A program made the position numbers and the translations under genes. A DNA stretch of 64,000 nt from DATDPM01 sp963841995 (GTDB taxonomy: Bacteria; Pseudomonadota; Alphaproteobacteria; DATDPM01). A model generated the notes under the pieces. The model ran no database searches and was not told the DNA's origin. It saw only the letters and a program-made list of their open reading frames with translations. Shown one piece after another: positions 44,252 through 54,090 of the stretch (position 1 is the first letter of the stretch; each line of letters opens with the position of its first letter). The stretch spans positions 62,001 through 126,000 of the forward strand of contig CAWJEX010000021.1 in the NCBI GenBank assembly GCA_963841995.1, written 5' to 3'.

Positions 44252-44531
44252 TAGAGCCTGATCTTGTCAGTTGGAACCGGCTGCGCCGGAGGTATTTTGC
44301 GCCGCGGGCAGGAGAAGCGCGTAGCGGGACTACGGGCGAGCGCTTCGACGAAGCGGCGGCGCATAAGACCCGGGCCCTTTGGGTTGCGCCGTTCGGCCGA
44401 TGCCCCGCATCGCCTCCCGCGCGCTTTGCGCGCAAACCTTTGCCGGCAAGGCCGGCGGGCTTGGCGCGCCTGGCGGATCGCCGCACCAACGGCGCAACGC
44501 AGCCGATTCCACCTGACAAGATCATGCTCTA
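44252..44531. mobile_element. MITE-like interspersed element, copy 2 (280 bp)
   Basis: Ends are TAGAGC-C/A-TGATCTTGTCAG (44252-44270) and its complement (44513-44531), 19 bp with one mismatch. The left part matches copy 1 (24672) in sequence and orientation. In the middle the palindromic module (44417-44456) is the reverse complement of that in copy 1 and lies after, not before, the GGCCGATGCCCC block. It begins just after the chromate transporter stop and ends six bases before the next gene's stop, so it fills the convergent gap. Confidence 0.85.
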
Positions 44532-44537
44532 GCCCGC

Positions 44538-45782
44538 CTACCAGGGCATTTGTCCGGCGACGATCAGCCAGCCGATCGCGACGGCCATCGACAAAATTGT
44601 AATCGGAACTCCACAGCGCGCGTGATCCCAGAAACCGATCGAAGCGCCGGTGCCCTTGGCGCGTTCGACGGTGATGATATTGGCGAAGCTTCCGGGAATG
44701 AACAGATTGCCGGCAAGGGTGGACAGCAACGCCAAACCATAAAGCGCGCCGGCGCCGGCCGGTTTCCAGAGCGCCAAGAGCATGATCACTGCCGGGACGT
44801 TGCCGATCGAATTGCTGGCGGCCAATGTCAGCGGTCCGAGCACCGCCAGGCGATCCGGAAGCAAGCCATGCTGTGCCAGCCAAACGAGGCCATCGGCGGC
44901 GATGCCGGTTCTCCGGAAGGCTTCGTTGACGATGAAGAGGCAAGCGAACAGCAGCAGGAGATGCCAATGGACCTGCGCCATGATTTCGCGGATGGCGAAA
45001 CGTCGCGAGAAAAGGAGGAGGGCTGCAATCAAGAGCGCGCTCGATGCGCGGGGAAGCGGCGAGATGAAAAGTCCGATCAGTACGATCGTCGCGGCGAGAC
45101 CCTTGATGACTTGCCCACGATCCACGGGAGGCAAGGCAAGTCGGGGCGGCTCGAGGCGGTGTGCGATCTCGGCATGGAAAACCACGCGGACCAAGACGAA
45201 GACGATGATGAGGGTGACGAGCGCCGCCGGACCGCAAACGGCCAAGAAATCGAGAAAATGCAGATGGCCGGCTTCGCCGATCAGAATATTTTGCGGATTG
45301 CCAATCAAGGTCGCCGCCGATCCGGCATTGCTGGCGGCAGCCAGCGCAATGAGATGGGGCCGCGCATCGATACCCCGGCGTGTCAGCCCCTGGGTCAGAA
45401 TGGGGGCGATTGCAAAGGTCACGATGTCGTTGGCGAGAACAGCCGAAAGGACACCGGCGACGGCAACAATCAAAGCCAGCAACACGCTTTGGCCTTGCCG
45501 CGAAATCGCGATCCGCGCCGCCACCCAATCGTAGAACCCGGCAAGTACGAACTGGGCGGAGAGCACCATCAGCCCGAAGAGAATGCTGAGCGTGGAAAAA
45601 TCGACGGCCTTTAGCGCATCGAGCGGGACCAGCGCGTCGACGACGACAACCGATACGGCGGCAAGGAGGGCAATGCCGGTTCGATTGATGAGAAGGCCCG
45701 GGACGCCGCCGACGGCCATGCCGAGATAGGTCGCGGCGAAAATCGCGGCGACCACGACATTGAGCGTTTCAGGGGAAAACAT
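44538..45782 (-). CDS. ArsB/NhaD-type inner-membrane permease
   Basis: A 414-residue membrane protein of the ion-transporter superfamily (ArsB, NhaD, SLC13). About 11-12 hydrophobic segments are present. Signature stretches are FALAPILTQGLTRRG-type (IVTFAIAPILTQGLTRRGID), ASNAGSAATLIGNPQNILIG and GPLTLAASNSIGNVPAVIML. The NPQN and SNxxGNxPA loops are where these carriers bind the substrate and cation. Substrate could be Na+/H+ exchange or an anion such as arsenite; no ars genes are adjacent. It follows the glucan synthase gene on the same strand. Confidence 0.85.
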   Translation of the reverse strand: MFSPETLNVVVAAIFAATYLGMAVGGVPGLLINRTGIALLAAVSVVVVDALVPLDALKAVDFSTLSILFGLMVLSAQFVLAGFYDWVAARIAISRQGQSVLLALIVAVAGVLSAVLANDIVTFAIAPILTQGLTRRGIDARPHLIALAAASNAGSAATLIGNPQNILIGEAGHLHFLDFLAVCGPAALVTLIIVFVLVRVVFHAEIAHRLEPPRLALPPVDRGQVIKGLAATIVLIGLFISPLPRASSALLIAALLLFSRRFAIREIMAQVHWHLLLLFACLFIVNEAFRRTGIAADGLVWLAQHGLLPDRLAVLGPLTLAASNSIGNVPAVIMLLALWKPAGAGALYGLALLSTLAGNLFIPGSFANIITVERAKGTGASIGFWDHARCGVPITILSMAVAIGWLIVAGQMPW

Positions 45783-45866
45783 GGGAAATGGATCGTTCGC
45801 CGGAACCGAAAAAGCCGCCGATGATCCCCGACCGACAGCCTCAGGGCAAGGCTGGCAGCCGCTCGG

Positions 45867-48536
45867 TTAGGTGCGAGGCGAGACCGTTTGCGGCGGAACG
45901 AGGGCCGGTGCGAGGGCGCGCGCCATGGTGGGCAAATCGGAAAGCGTCGTTGCCAAGGCGGGCGCCAGCTTGGCGCGGCCCGCCGGCATGACCGAGAGTG
46001 CCGAGGTGGACACTGCGGCGGCAAGCGGCAAGGATTGGATCACCAGGAAGGAGATCCAGAGCTGGAGATCAAGCGTATCGGCGCCATAGGTCACGGCAAT
46101 CCCGGCCGCCGCGGCCCACAACCCGACCATGAGCAATCCTTCCTGCCAAGCTGCGGCGACGGCCGCGACCAGAGCCGGCCGGCCCTCACATTTGGGCGTC
46201 CGGAGGAACGGACGGTTCGAGGTGAAGATGCCGCTCAAGACGGCGCGGCCGACCGCATAGGAAAGCGACAGACCGGCAAGGGCCGCCAGCCAATGCTGCC
46301 GCAGCGACCCCGGCACCCGCACGGCATAGAGCGAGATCGTCTTTGCGAATTTGAAAAGGAAGAGGCCCAAAGCGGCCGCCACGGCGATGGCGGGCGGAAA
46401 TTCAAATAGCCGGGGCCAAATCGCCAGGCCGGCGCTCCAAATAACGGCGGAAATGGTGAAGATGACATTGAGGCCGTCGGCGGCCCAGGGAAGCCAGCCA
46501 GCGAGGAAATGAAAGCGCTGGCCGGAGGTCAGGGCGGAGTGCTTTCCACTGAAGAGTGCGCGCCAATGATGCTTGGCGATCTGAACGGCGCCGTAGGCCC
46601 AGCGGAATCGTTGACTCTTATAGGCGGCAAAGTTGTCGGGCATGAGGCCGCGGCCGAAAGAGTGGGTGACGTAAACCGATTCGCATCCCGCCTCGAGGAG
46701 TTGCAAGCCGAGCTCCGCGTCTTCGCAAATGCACCACTCCGCCCAGCCACCCAGCCGCTCCAAGGCGGCGCGGCGGACCAGGGTCATGGTGCCGTGCTCA
46801 ATGATCGCATTGCGTTCGTTGCGCTCAACCATGCCGATATGGAAGAAACCGGCGTATTCGGAATAGCAGGCGCCCTTGAAGGTTCCGTCATTCGCGTCCC
46901 GATAATCTTGCGGTGCCTGCACGAAACCGACCTGTTCGCTCGCAAAATAGGGCACGAGGTTCTTGAGCCAAGTGGGATCCACGACATAGTCGCTGTCGAT
47001 GACGCCGATGACCGAGGCCTTGGGATCGGTCTGGTGGAGAGCAAAATTCAGGGCGCCAGCTTTGAATCCATCGCAGTGATCGAGGTGGAAGAATTGGAAG
47101 CGTGGACCTAAGCGGTCGCAAAGGGCTTGAACCGGCTGCCAAAGCGCTGGATTGGTCGTGTTGTTGTCGACGACCAAAACTTCGAAGTCCGGGTATTCGA
47201 GCCTGGACAGCGCTGCCAGTGTTTCGATCACCATGTCGGGCGGTTCGTTGCACGCCGGCAGATGAATCGAGACTTTCGGCAAGCGATCCATCACCTGCGG
47301 CGAAACGATGGGGAATCGCCGCGCAAGACGCGCGCGCCAGAACGCTTCGGCGAATTCGACCGCCTCGGCGAGAAGAATGAGAAATACGAAAGTCAGAGCG
47401 AGATAGCCGGCGAAGAAAGTGACGGCGCTTCCCGCGCTCATATAGCGCGCAAGCCCGGCCTGAGCGGCAAAGACCAGAGCTGCGGCGGAAAGTTGAAGGA
47501 CGATGGGGAGGAAGCCATGACCGGCTGGCCGCAACGTCGTTGTCCGGCGCAGAATGAAAACCGCGGGAACAAGACCAAGAAATACGGCCAGTGCTCCGAG
47601 CCAGGGCCAATCCGACATCGGTGCGATCGGCCCGGTCAATGGGAATTTCATGTCCCGGGCGGAGTCGAAAATGCCCCAATACGCGCCGACCGCACCTTCG
47701 AGCTCGATCTTCCAGGGCTGATCGAAGGCCTCCATGACGTAGTAGTCGAGGCCGTATTCGTCGGCGGCGTTGAGAAACCCGCGCAGAAACTGCGCTTCAT
47801 TGGCGATCGAAGCCTTGGCATCCTTGCGCGTGCGTCCGTCGCTCGGCCAGCCAACTTCGGTCAAGACGACGTGCTTACCGGGGAAGACCGCTTGAACCTG
47901 ACGATAACGGTCCATCACGAAATCAACCGCGTGATCGACCGAGACGCCTTCCCAATACGGCAGGATGTGGATGGCGATGAAATCGGCCTCGCGGGCCAAT
48001 TCCGGATGCGCGAGCCACACATGCCACGGTTCGGCGGTCGAGACGGGAACTTTCACTTCGGCTTTGACTTGGTGCATGTAGGCGACGAGCTGGGCGGCGG
48101 TGACGTCTCCGCGAAGCAACGCTTCGTTGCCGACCAGAACGCGATCAACATTGTGATTGTTGCGGGCCGCCGCGATCACATGGCGAATTTCTTCCTCGTT
48201 GCGGTCGAGCCGGGTGTCAATCCACGCGCCGAGCGTTACACGCAGGCCGTAGGGCCTTGCCAGATAAGGAACAATATCGAGACCGTCGAGCGCGCTATAA
48301 GTGCGTACGCTGTCGGTAACCCCACGCAACATCCGTAAATCGCCGTCGATTTCCGCTGGGCTGGGATTGCGTCCGGCGACGGGATCGTGATCGCGTTGAT
48401 AGGGGCTGAAAGAAACGCCGCGGAGCTCGCCCGAAAAATCCGGAGCGGTGACGGGGCGGCCCATCCAAGCCCAAGCCGCGAGATTGGCGAGAGCAACGAG
48501 AAGAAGAGCAATCAGTCCGGTCTTGGACACGTTCAC
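45867..48536 (-). CDS. NdvB-like fusion of GH17 glucosyl domain and GT2 glucan synthase
   Basis: An 889-residue inner-membrane enzyme. An N-terminal helix (about 7-26) exports a GH17 domain (about 40-320; GVSFSPYQRDHDP, the acid/base VLVGNEALLRG and nucleophile LTEVGWPSDGRT). Then two helices, a GT2 domain (LPKVSIHLPACNEPPDMV, DxD in GVIDSDYVVDP, CEDAELGLQLL, QSQRFRW-like KSQRFRWAYG) and several more helices. This is the layout of NdvB-type beta-(1,3)/(1,6)-glucan synthases that make periplasmic or extracellular glucan. It is intact, unlike many accessory genes around it. Confidence 0.9.
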   Translation of the reverse strand: MNVSKTGLIALLLVALANLAAWAWMGRPVTAPDFSGELRGVSFSPYQRDHDPVAGRNPSPAEIDGDLRMLRGVTDSVRTYSALDGLDIVPYLARPYGLRVTLGAWIDTRLDRNEEEIRHVIAAARNNHNVDRVLVGNEALLRGDVTAAQLVAYMHQVKAEVKVPVSTAEPWHVWLAHPELAREADFIAIHILPYWEGVSVDHAVDFVMDRYRQVQAVFPGKHVVLTEVGWPSDGRTRKDAKASIANEAQFLRGFLNAADEYGLDYYVMEAFDQPWKIELEGAVGAYWGIFDSARDMKFPLTGPIAPMSDWPWLGALAVFLGLVPAVFILRRTTTLRPAGHGFLPIVLQLSAAALVFAAQAGLARYMSAGSAVTFFAGYLALTFVFLILLAEAVEFAEAFWRARLARRFPIVSPQVMDRLPKVSIHLPACNEPPDMVIETLAALSRLEYPDFEVLVVDNNTTNPALWQPVQALCDRLGPRFQFFHLDHCDGFKAGALNFALHQTDPKASVIGVIDSDYVVDPTWLKNLVPYFASEQVGFVQAPQDYRDANDGTFKGACYSEYAGFFHIGMVERNERNAIIEHGTMTLVRRAALERLGGWAEWCICEDAELGLQLLEAGCESVYVTHSFGRGLMPDNFAAYKSQRFRWAYGAVQIAKHHWRALFSGKHSALTSGQRFHFLAGWLPWAADGLNVIFTISAVIWSAGLAIWPRLFEFPPAIAVAAALGLFLFKFAKTISLYAVRVPGSLRQHWLAALAGLSLSYAVGRAVLSGIFTSNRPFLRTPKCEGRPALVAAVAAAWQEGLLMVGLWAAAAGIAVTYGADTLDLQLWISFLVIQSLPLAAAVSTSALSVMPAGRAKLAPALATTLSDLPTMARALAPALVPPQTVSPRT

Positions 48537-48888
48537 GCCAGCCTGTCGAACCGCACCGTTTTGTCCGTCCGAGCCCTTCGCGCCCTCGATTCGAAAGGGC
48601 GCGGACTTTGAAGTTTTCGACGGATATCAGTCGGGAGGATCCGAATTATCGTTATTGGGGTCGCTTTCGAACCCCCTTAAAACACACCACGAGGCATTCC
48701 GTTCCATTTGCCGCAGAGCCGCCGTGTTCGCAATTGCAACACAAATACTAGGATTAGAAAAACCTTTTGTCTAGTCGGGTTAGCCACGACGAAAGGCTAT
48801 CTCATTGGTGCATATACTGCAGCGCAAAAAAAGGCGAAAATGAGGCCCCGGGGCAACGGTCCGGGCGCCAACCTAAGCCGCAATATGG
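48537..48888. other. gene-free stretch upstream of the glucan synthase
   Basis: About 350 bases with no supported gene. The AT-rich part around 48720-48800 is likely to hold the regulatory region of the glucan synthase gene; I could not single out a promoter. Confidence 0.35.
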
Positions 48889-49515
48889 TTAACGCTGACG
48901 ACCGGATTTGGCGCCGCGCTTTCGGACCGGATGTGCCGCGCGTGCGCCGGGCTTGGGAAGCGAATCGTCGATCAGGATTCGCGCCGCCACCGTCGCTTGG
49001 CGGATCGGCTCGGTGTTGCCGCTCAGATGGGTCAATACCATGGCGCCATCGATCAGCACGCAGAGTTGCAGCGCCAAGGCATGGGGGCTTTGCGCGCCGG
49101 CCTTGACGGCCAAGCCATGAATAAAATCTTCCATCCACCGCTTTTGCCGGTAGGCCTCAGCATGGATCGGGTCGTCGACATCGTGAAACTCGGCGGCGGC
49201 ATTGGTAACAATGTACCCGTAGAACTGCGGATCGGCACAGCCCTCTCGTAACGCGTCAAATATCGCCAAGAATCGGTTGCGGCCGCCGCGGGCCAGCGCC
49301 GCGACACGCTGCGCAATCCACGGGTGAAGTTCGTCACCTTTTCTCTTTAAAGTGGCAAGAATGAGTTCGTCCTTAGAGGCGAAATGTTTGTAGAGGGTCA
49401 TTTTGGCGATTCCGGCTTCGGCGAGAATCGTGTCGATCCCGGTAGCATGAAAGCCGCGCTCGGAGAAAAGGCGCAAAGCCATGCCGACCAGCCGGTCTCG
49501 GGGCAACTCTTGCAT
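48889..49515 (-). CDS. TetR/AcrR-family regulator
   Basis: A 208-residue repressor. HTH near the N terminus (ERGFHATGIDTILAEAGIAK then MTLYKHFASKDELILATL), followed by the ligand-binding helical domain of the TetR_C type (GYIVTNAAAEFHDVDDPIHA, RQKRWMEDFIHGL). The C-terminal tail is basic. A second, very similar regulator lies immediately upstream (49626-50343), so this is a tandem duplication. Start at ATG 49515 (MQELPRD) is preferred to 49536. Target unknown. Confidence 0.85.
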   Translation of the reverse strand: MQELPRDRLVGMALRLFSERGFHATGIDTILAEAGIAKMTLYKHFASKDELILATLKRKGDELHPWIAQRVAALARGGRNRFLAIFDALREGCADPQFYGYIVTNAAAEFHDVDDPIHAEAYRQKRWMEDFIHGLAVKAGAQSPHALALQLCVLIDGAMVLTHLSGNTEPIRQATVAARILIDDSLPKPGARAAHPVRKRGAKSGRQR

Positions 49516-49625
49516 TCCTTGATTTTCCCGTACCACGTCGCCTCGCCGATAAAGGCCTCTCGGACTTTAAAGCCCGATTACCTGGGCGATTGCAAGAGCG
49601 GCAGTCCGCGCCAGCGACAAGAGTG

Positions 49626-50343
49626 TTACGCCGCAACGGAGCGGCAATTCAGCGGTTGTAGACCGATCTGTATAGCGAGGCGGGGTGGCCAGGAAACGGC
49701 GCGCCGCGGCGATTTCAAAACGCGCTTTCCGATCTGGCGAGATGATCGCGTATCGATTTTTGCGAGAGCGCCGTCGATCAGCATTCGCGCGGCGGCCGCC
49801 GCTTGGCGAGCAGACTCGATGCCGCCGCTGATGTGAGTCAGCGTGAACGCACCGTCCATGAGAATCCAGAGTTGAGACGCAAGCGACTCGGGATTGCATG
49901 CTCCCGATTCCATGGCCGAAGCGCACAGAAAATCCGGAATCCAGCGCTTCTGCCGGCTTGCGGCCAAATGAATCGGGTCGTCGGCACGATGGACCTCGGC
50001 TGCCGTTGACAAAAATGCAGCCGGTATATTGCGGATTGGCGCACCACTCGCCTGCTGCCGTGACTGTTGCCAAGAGCCGGTCGCGAGGCGCCCGTCCGGA
50101 TACATTGACCCGTTCGGTGAGCCAGTCGCGGAACTCCGCCCCTTGCCGCTCGAGAGCGGCAAGGATGAGCTCGTCTTTCGACGCGAAGTACTGATAGCGC
50201 GTCATCTTGGCCACACCGGTTTCCGCCAGGATCGTGTCGATTCCCGTGGCGTGGAAGCCGTGTCGGGAGAAAAGGCTCAGGACCGTGTCGATCAGCCTGT
50301 CCCGCGGTGATTCCCGCGGTTTCCGGATTTGTTGCGTGACCAT
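49626..50343 (-). pseudogene. TetR-family regulator, tandem paralogue with frameshift
   Basis: The N-terminal HTH (GFHATGIDTILAETGVAKMT then RYQYFASKDELILAAL) is intact and close to its downstream paralogue. The ligand domain begins normally (CANPQYTGCIFVN) and then continues in another frame as AAEVHRADDPIHLAASRQKR; a GC pair seems to be missing near 50004. The rest of the domain (LASQLWILMDGAFTLTHISG) follows to TAA at 49626. The two paralogues share the VDDPIHxEA/xAxxRQKRW stretch. Note the changed residues in the recognition helix (TRYQY against TLYKH). Non-functional as written. Confidence 0.82.
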
Positions 50344-50650
50344 ACCCTGCCGTTCTGTTTGCCTGGGACCTTTAAGCCGAAACTCTCGCGCAGCTGCAGG
50401 AGCCGCACAACTTCCAATAGGGGGTGCGACGGCTATCCTGGAGCGGCGGTCGTGAGGCTATAAGCCGCTTTGCGTATAGCGGTGCGGGTCCGTCAAGAAC
50501 CAGAGCCAGCCATCGGCACGAGAGACCAAAAGGATGATCGGAAATCGGGGAATGCAGCTGGCCGTCGCGCCGCCGGAATTTTCGACCCGGGGACCGATAG
50601 CTTGACGCGTCAGCCCGTGATATGACCATCCGCCGATCGGATCTCAGGCC
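50344..50650. other. gene-free stretch between TetR pair and TAXI gene
   Basis: About 305 bases, divergent between the minus-strand TetR gene and the plus-strand binding-protein gene. No frame is supported. It should contain both promoters and, since TetR genes often regulate a divergent neighbour, perhaps a shared operator; I see no clear palindrome. Confidence 0.35.
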
Positions 50651-51769
50651 GTGCGCAAAAGGTGCCGGCGGGATGGAATCGTGGAAGAACCGACACAAAG
50701 ATTGAGCGGATGCCGCCCTGGCTGGCGCAGTCGTTCCTGTGCGCTTTTGGCGGCTCTCGCAGCGTGCCTCGAAATCCACGCCTTTCCGTCCGCACTCGCC
50801 GACGAGCCGGGCTCGACCAACGAGCCGCCGGCCACTTATTTCCGGATCGGGACCGCTGCCGCGAACGAGGATGTCTTCCCCGTCGGCGGCTTGATCGCCG
50901 ACGCCATCTCCTTTCGACCCGGTGGGCAGGGCTGCGATTCCGGCGGCTGCGGCGTATCCGGGTTGATCGCCGTCGCACAGGCAACTCAAGGCTCGCTGGA
51001 GAACGCCGAGGCGGTCGAGGATGGCAAGCTTGAATCCGGGATTATCCAGGCCGATATCGCGTATTGGCGGTACACCGGCCAATGGATCTATGCCGCGCGG
51101 AAGCCGGCGGGCGAGCTTCGGGTCATCGCCAATCTGTTTACGGAAAGGATCCAGCTCGTTGCGCGCCGCGACTCCGGTATTCGATCGGTGGGGGATCTCA
51201 AAGGAAAGCGCGTGGCCGTCGGCGAACTGGATTCGGGAACCCATGTCGATGCCGATATCGTGCTGGGCGGCTTCGGGCTTACCGAAAAGAATCTCGTCGC
51301 CCGGCATCTTCCGGTCATTGCTGCGGCTGAGCTGCTTCGCCAAGGAAAACTCGACGCATTATTCCTGGTCTCGGGCACACCCGCGGCATCGATCGCCAAA
51401 TTGGCCGAAACGACGGCGGGAAGCTCGTCGGCGATAACGCTCGTTCCCATCGATGGAAAGGGCGCTCGGCGCATTCGCGATGCCTATCCTTTTTACTTTG
51501 AAACCGTCGTTCCCGGCGACACCTATCGCGGGATCGAGCCGACAAAAACGCTCGGGCTATTCGCGCAGTGGGTGACGTCGGAGAAGCTCGATTCCGGCCT
51601 GATCTATGAGATCACCCGGGCCCTGTGGAACAAATCGGCGCGGGCGCTGCTCGATTCGGGCGCTCCCGAGGGGCGCGAAATAAACTTGGAGCATGCACTC
51701 GACGGGTTGAGACTGCCGATTCACGAAGGGGCGGCGCGCTACTATCGGGAGGCCGGAATTCTAAAGTAA
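50651..51769 (+). CDS. TAXI-family TRAP transporter solute-binding protein
   Basis: A 372-residue exported binding protein. Signal region about 28-50 (CALLAALAACLEIHAFPSAL), then YFRIGTAAANEDVFPVGGLI, VGDLKGKRVAVGELDSGTHV and DALFLVSGTPAASIAKLAET, the TAXI (NMT1-like) pattern. It delivers an anionic substrate, often glutamate-like or carboxylates, to a DctQM-type permease. No permease gene follows, so it is an orphan. The first 27 residues are basic and may not be translated; an internal start is possible but none is clear. Confidence 0.85.
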   Translation: MRKRCRRDGIVEEPTQRLSGCRPGWRSRSCALLAALAACLEIHAFPSALADEPGSTNEPPATYFRIGTAAANEDVFPVGGLIADAISFRPGGQGCDSGGCGVSGLIAVAQATQGSLENAEAVEDGKLESGIIQADIAYWRYTGQWIYAARKPAGELRVIANLFTERIQLVARRDSGIRSVGDLKGKRVAVGELDSGTHVDADIVLGGFGLTEKNLVARHLPVIAAAELLRQGKLDALFLVSGTPAASIAKLAETTAGSSSAITLVPIDGKGARRIRDAYPFYFETVVPGDTYRGIEPTKTLGLFAQWVTSEKLDSGLIYEITRALWNKSARALLDSGAPEGREINLEHALDGLRLPIHEGAARYYREAGILK

Positions 51770-51802
51770 ATGTGCGTTCTGCCCTAACAATCGAGAGTGG
51801 GC

Positions 51803-52456
51803 CTAAAATTCGAATTCCGGAATGATCCAAGGCTCGTTGCGCGCCGCCTCGTACCAGAGCTTCACATCGGGCATGTTCCATAAGGCGTCCGCATAGGCGC
51901 GGGGCAAATCGTCGAGAACGACGTCATAGGTTCTAAATCGGCTGACAACCGGCGCAAACATCGCATCGGCGATCGTGAAGTCTCCGAACAGAAAATCCCC
52001 GCTTCCGCCATAGCGCATTCGGCAATCCCGCCAGATCGCGGTGATCCGGTTGATATCGGCTTGCGCCGCCGCCGTCACCTCACGCCCGGGAAAGGAACTC
52101 CGCATGTTCATCGGCAGGGTGCGCCGCAGGTCGAGGAATCCCGAATGCATCTCAGCGCTGACAGAACGCGCCAGATCGCGTTTTTCGGATCGTCTCGGCC
52201 AAAGCCTGTTCTTCGGATAGGTTTCGGCGAGGAATTCGGCAATGGCGAGCGAATCCCAAATCACATGGCCGCGATGATGCAGGACCGGCACCTTGCCGGA
52301 CGGCGAAAAGCGCTGAATCATCTCGTGGGTTTCTTTTTCGCGCAGAGGAATGACGACTTCCTCGAATTCCTGGTCGAGCCGGCGCATTGTCAACCAGGCG
52401 CGCAGCGACCAGGAGGAATAGTTCTTATTGCCGATATAAAGCGTGATGTCGGCCAT
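51803..52456 (-). CDS. glutathione S-transferase family protein
   Basis: A 217-residue GST. The thioredoxin-fold N domain has the catalytic Ser in NKNYSSWSLRAWLTMRRLDQ, cis-Pro in GKVPVLHHRG and the glutathione Ser in WDSLAIAEFLAETYP. The helical C domain carries FGDFTIADAMFAPVVSRF, the N-capping box/hydrophobic staple of GSTs. Cytosolic; conjugates or isomerises with glutathione (substrate unknown). Head-to-head with the aminopeptidase gene with about 100 bases between. Confidence 0.9.
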   Translation of the reverse strand: MADITLYIGNKNYSSWSLRAWLTMRRLDQEFEEVVIPLREKETHEMIQRFSPSGKVPVLHHRGHVIWDSLAIAEFLAETYPKNRLWPRRSEKRDLARSVSAEMHSGFLDLRRTLPMNMRSSFPGREVTAAAQADINRITAIWRDCRMRYGGSGDFLFGDFTIADAMFAPVVSRFRTYDVVLDDLPRAYADALWNMPDVKLWYEAARNEPWIIPEFEF

Positions 52457-52557
52457 CGGATAGTGCGAACATCGGGGCCCGCGAGGGCGCCGTCCCCTTT
52501 TCAGACTCGAACCTTCCTGCCATTCTAATCGTTTCTATTGGCCAAAGGGAGATATCC

Positions 52558-54057
52558 GTGGCGCCTCCCCTCATTGCGCGGGCCGTCGGTGCAACGCCCC
52601 TCACACCGTTGTCACCGCCGGATTTTCGCGCCTGGTTGTCCAAGCAGAAGGCCCGGGTGAAATCCTGGGTTGCGGAAAACGGCTTTTCCGCGAAACCGAA
52701 CGAGATTTGTCTGATCCCGCGACAAGCCGGGCCGGGCCGGGCCGGGGGAATCGAGCGCGCACTCGTTGGATATAACGCGGACGACGCGCATTGGGCTTTT
52801 GCGGCATTGCCGGGCGCGCTGCCGCCGGGGATCTACCGACTCGACGGTGATGCGCCGGCGAGGCTTGCCACGCCGCTGGCCCTCGGCTGGGATCTCGGCA
52901 CGTATCGATTCGCGCGCTATAGCAAGAAGAAATCGAAGCCGCCTGCCAGCCTCGTCTGGCCCGCCGGCGTCGAACGTGCCGCGATCGGGCGCACGGTCGA
53001 GGCGATCTTCCTCGTCCGCGATCTCATCAACACCCCGGCGAGCGATATGGGCCCGGCGCAATTGGCCGAGGCCGCAGCGGGCCTTGCCAAACGATTTGCC
53101 GCGCACTGCGAGATTATCGAGGGCGATGCCCTTCTCGCCCGCAACTATCCCCTTATTCACGCCGTGGGCCGCGCCAGCGCCAAGGGTCCGCGGGGAAGTG
53201 CCCGGGACCGTCAGCCGCGCCTGGTCGACCTCCGGTGGGGCCGGGAAGGCGCGCTCAAGGTAACCCTCATTGGCAAGGGCGTGTGCTTCGATTCCGGCGG
53301 CCTCAATCTCAAGACCGAAGCGGGCATGAAGCTCATGAAGAAGGACATGGGCGGTGCGGCCCATGTCTTGGGCCTTGCTCTCATGATCATGGATGCCAAG
53401 CTCGACGTTCGTTTACGGGTCCTCATCCCGGCGGTCGAGAACAGCGTTTCGGCGGAATCGATGCGGCCACTCGATGTGGTCAAGAGCCGGAAGGGACTCA
53501 CCGTCGAAATCGGCAATACCGACGCCGAGGGCCGGTTGATCCTGGCCGATGCCTTGACCGAAGCCTCGCGGGAGAAGCCCGCCATCCTCATCGATTGTGC
53601 AACCCTGACCGGGGCCGCGCGTGCGGCATTGGGCCCGGACCTGCCCGCGCTCTTCTGCAATGACGAAGCGCTTGCCGCCGATATTCTTCGTTTGGCCGTC
53701 CAAGTGACCGACCCGGTTTGGCGTCTGCCTCTATGGTTCCCTTACTGCGATGGGCTCGAAAGCAGCGTTGCCGACATTTCCAGCATTTCCGAAAGTCCCC
53801 ATGGCGGGGCCATCACCGCCGCCTTGTTCCTCTCGGAATTCGTCGAGAAGGGCACTCCCTGGGCCCATTTCGACATCATGGCCTGGAACGTCTCGAGCAG
53901 ACCCGGCCGGCCCAAAGGCGGGGAAGCCATGGGTTTACGCGCCCTGTTCGCGCTCATTGCCGAGCGCGCGGCGGGCTCGCCGGTCGAGGGATCATCGCCA
54001 GTCAAATCCGCCCGCATGCCCACACGCCGCTTGCGCCGGAAGCGCCGCCGCCGCTAA
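52558..54057 (+). CDS. leucyl aminopeptidase (M17, PepB/PepA-like)
   Basis: A 499-residue M17 aminopeptidase. GTG start 52558 follows AAGGGAGATA. The N domain is variable; the catalytic domain has metal ligands in IGKGVCFDSGGLNLK, KKDMGGAAHVLG, and the signature NTDAEGRLILADALTEA (about 321-337), then the P1 pocket (DCATLTGAARAALG). It removes N-terminal residues from peptides in the cytosol. The last 25 residues are strongly basic (MPTRRLRRKRRRR) and could be an addition. Confidence 0.93.
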   Translation: MAPPLIARAVGATPLTPLSPPDFRAWLSKQKARVKSWVAENGFSAKPNEICLIPRQAGPGRAGGIERALVGYNADDAHWAFAALPGALPPGIYRLDGDAPARLATPLALGWDLGTYRFARYSKKKSKPPASLVWPAGVERAAIGRTVEAIFLVRDLINTPASDMGPAQLAEAAAGLAKRFAAHCEIIEGDALLARNYPLIHAVGRASAKGPRGSARDRQPRLVDLRWGREGALKVTLIGKGVCFDSGGLNLKTEAGMKLMKKDMGGAAHVLGLALMIMDAKLDVRLRVLIPAVENSVSAESMRPLDVVKSRKGLTVEIGNTDAEGRLILADALTEASREKPAILIDCATLTGAARAALGPDLPALFCNDEALAADILRLAVQVTDPVWRLPLWFPYCDGLESSVADISSISESPHGGAITAALFLSEFVEKGTPWAHFDIMAWNVSSRPGRPKGGEAMGLRALFALIAERAAGSPVEGSSPVKSARMPTRRLRRKRRRR

Positions 54058-54090
54058 TTTGATACGACACCGAAACGAATATAGACGGCC

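Noticed and set aside
44233..45528. A 431-residue minus-strand frame through the repeat element
   Set aside because: It overlaps the real permease gene in another frame and reads through the non-coding repeat with biased Arg/Ala/Pro composition.
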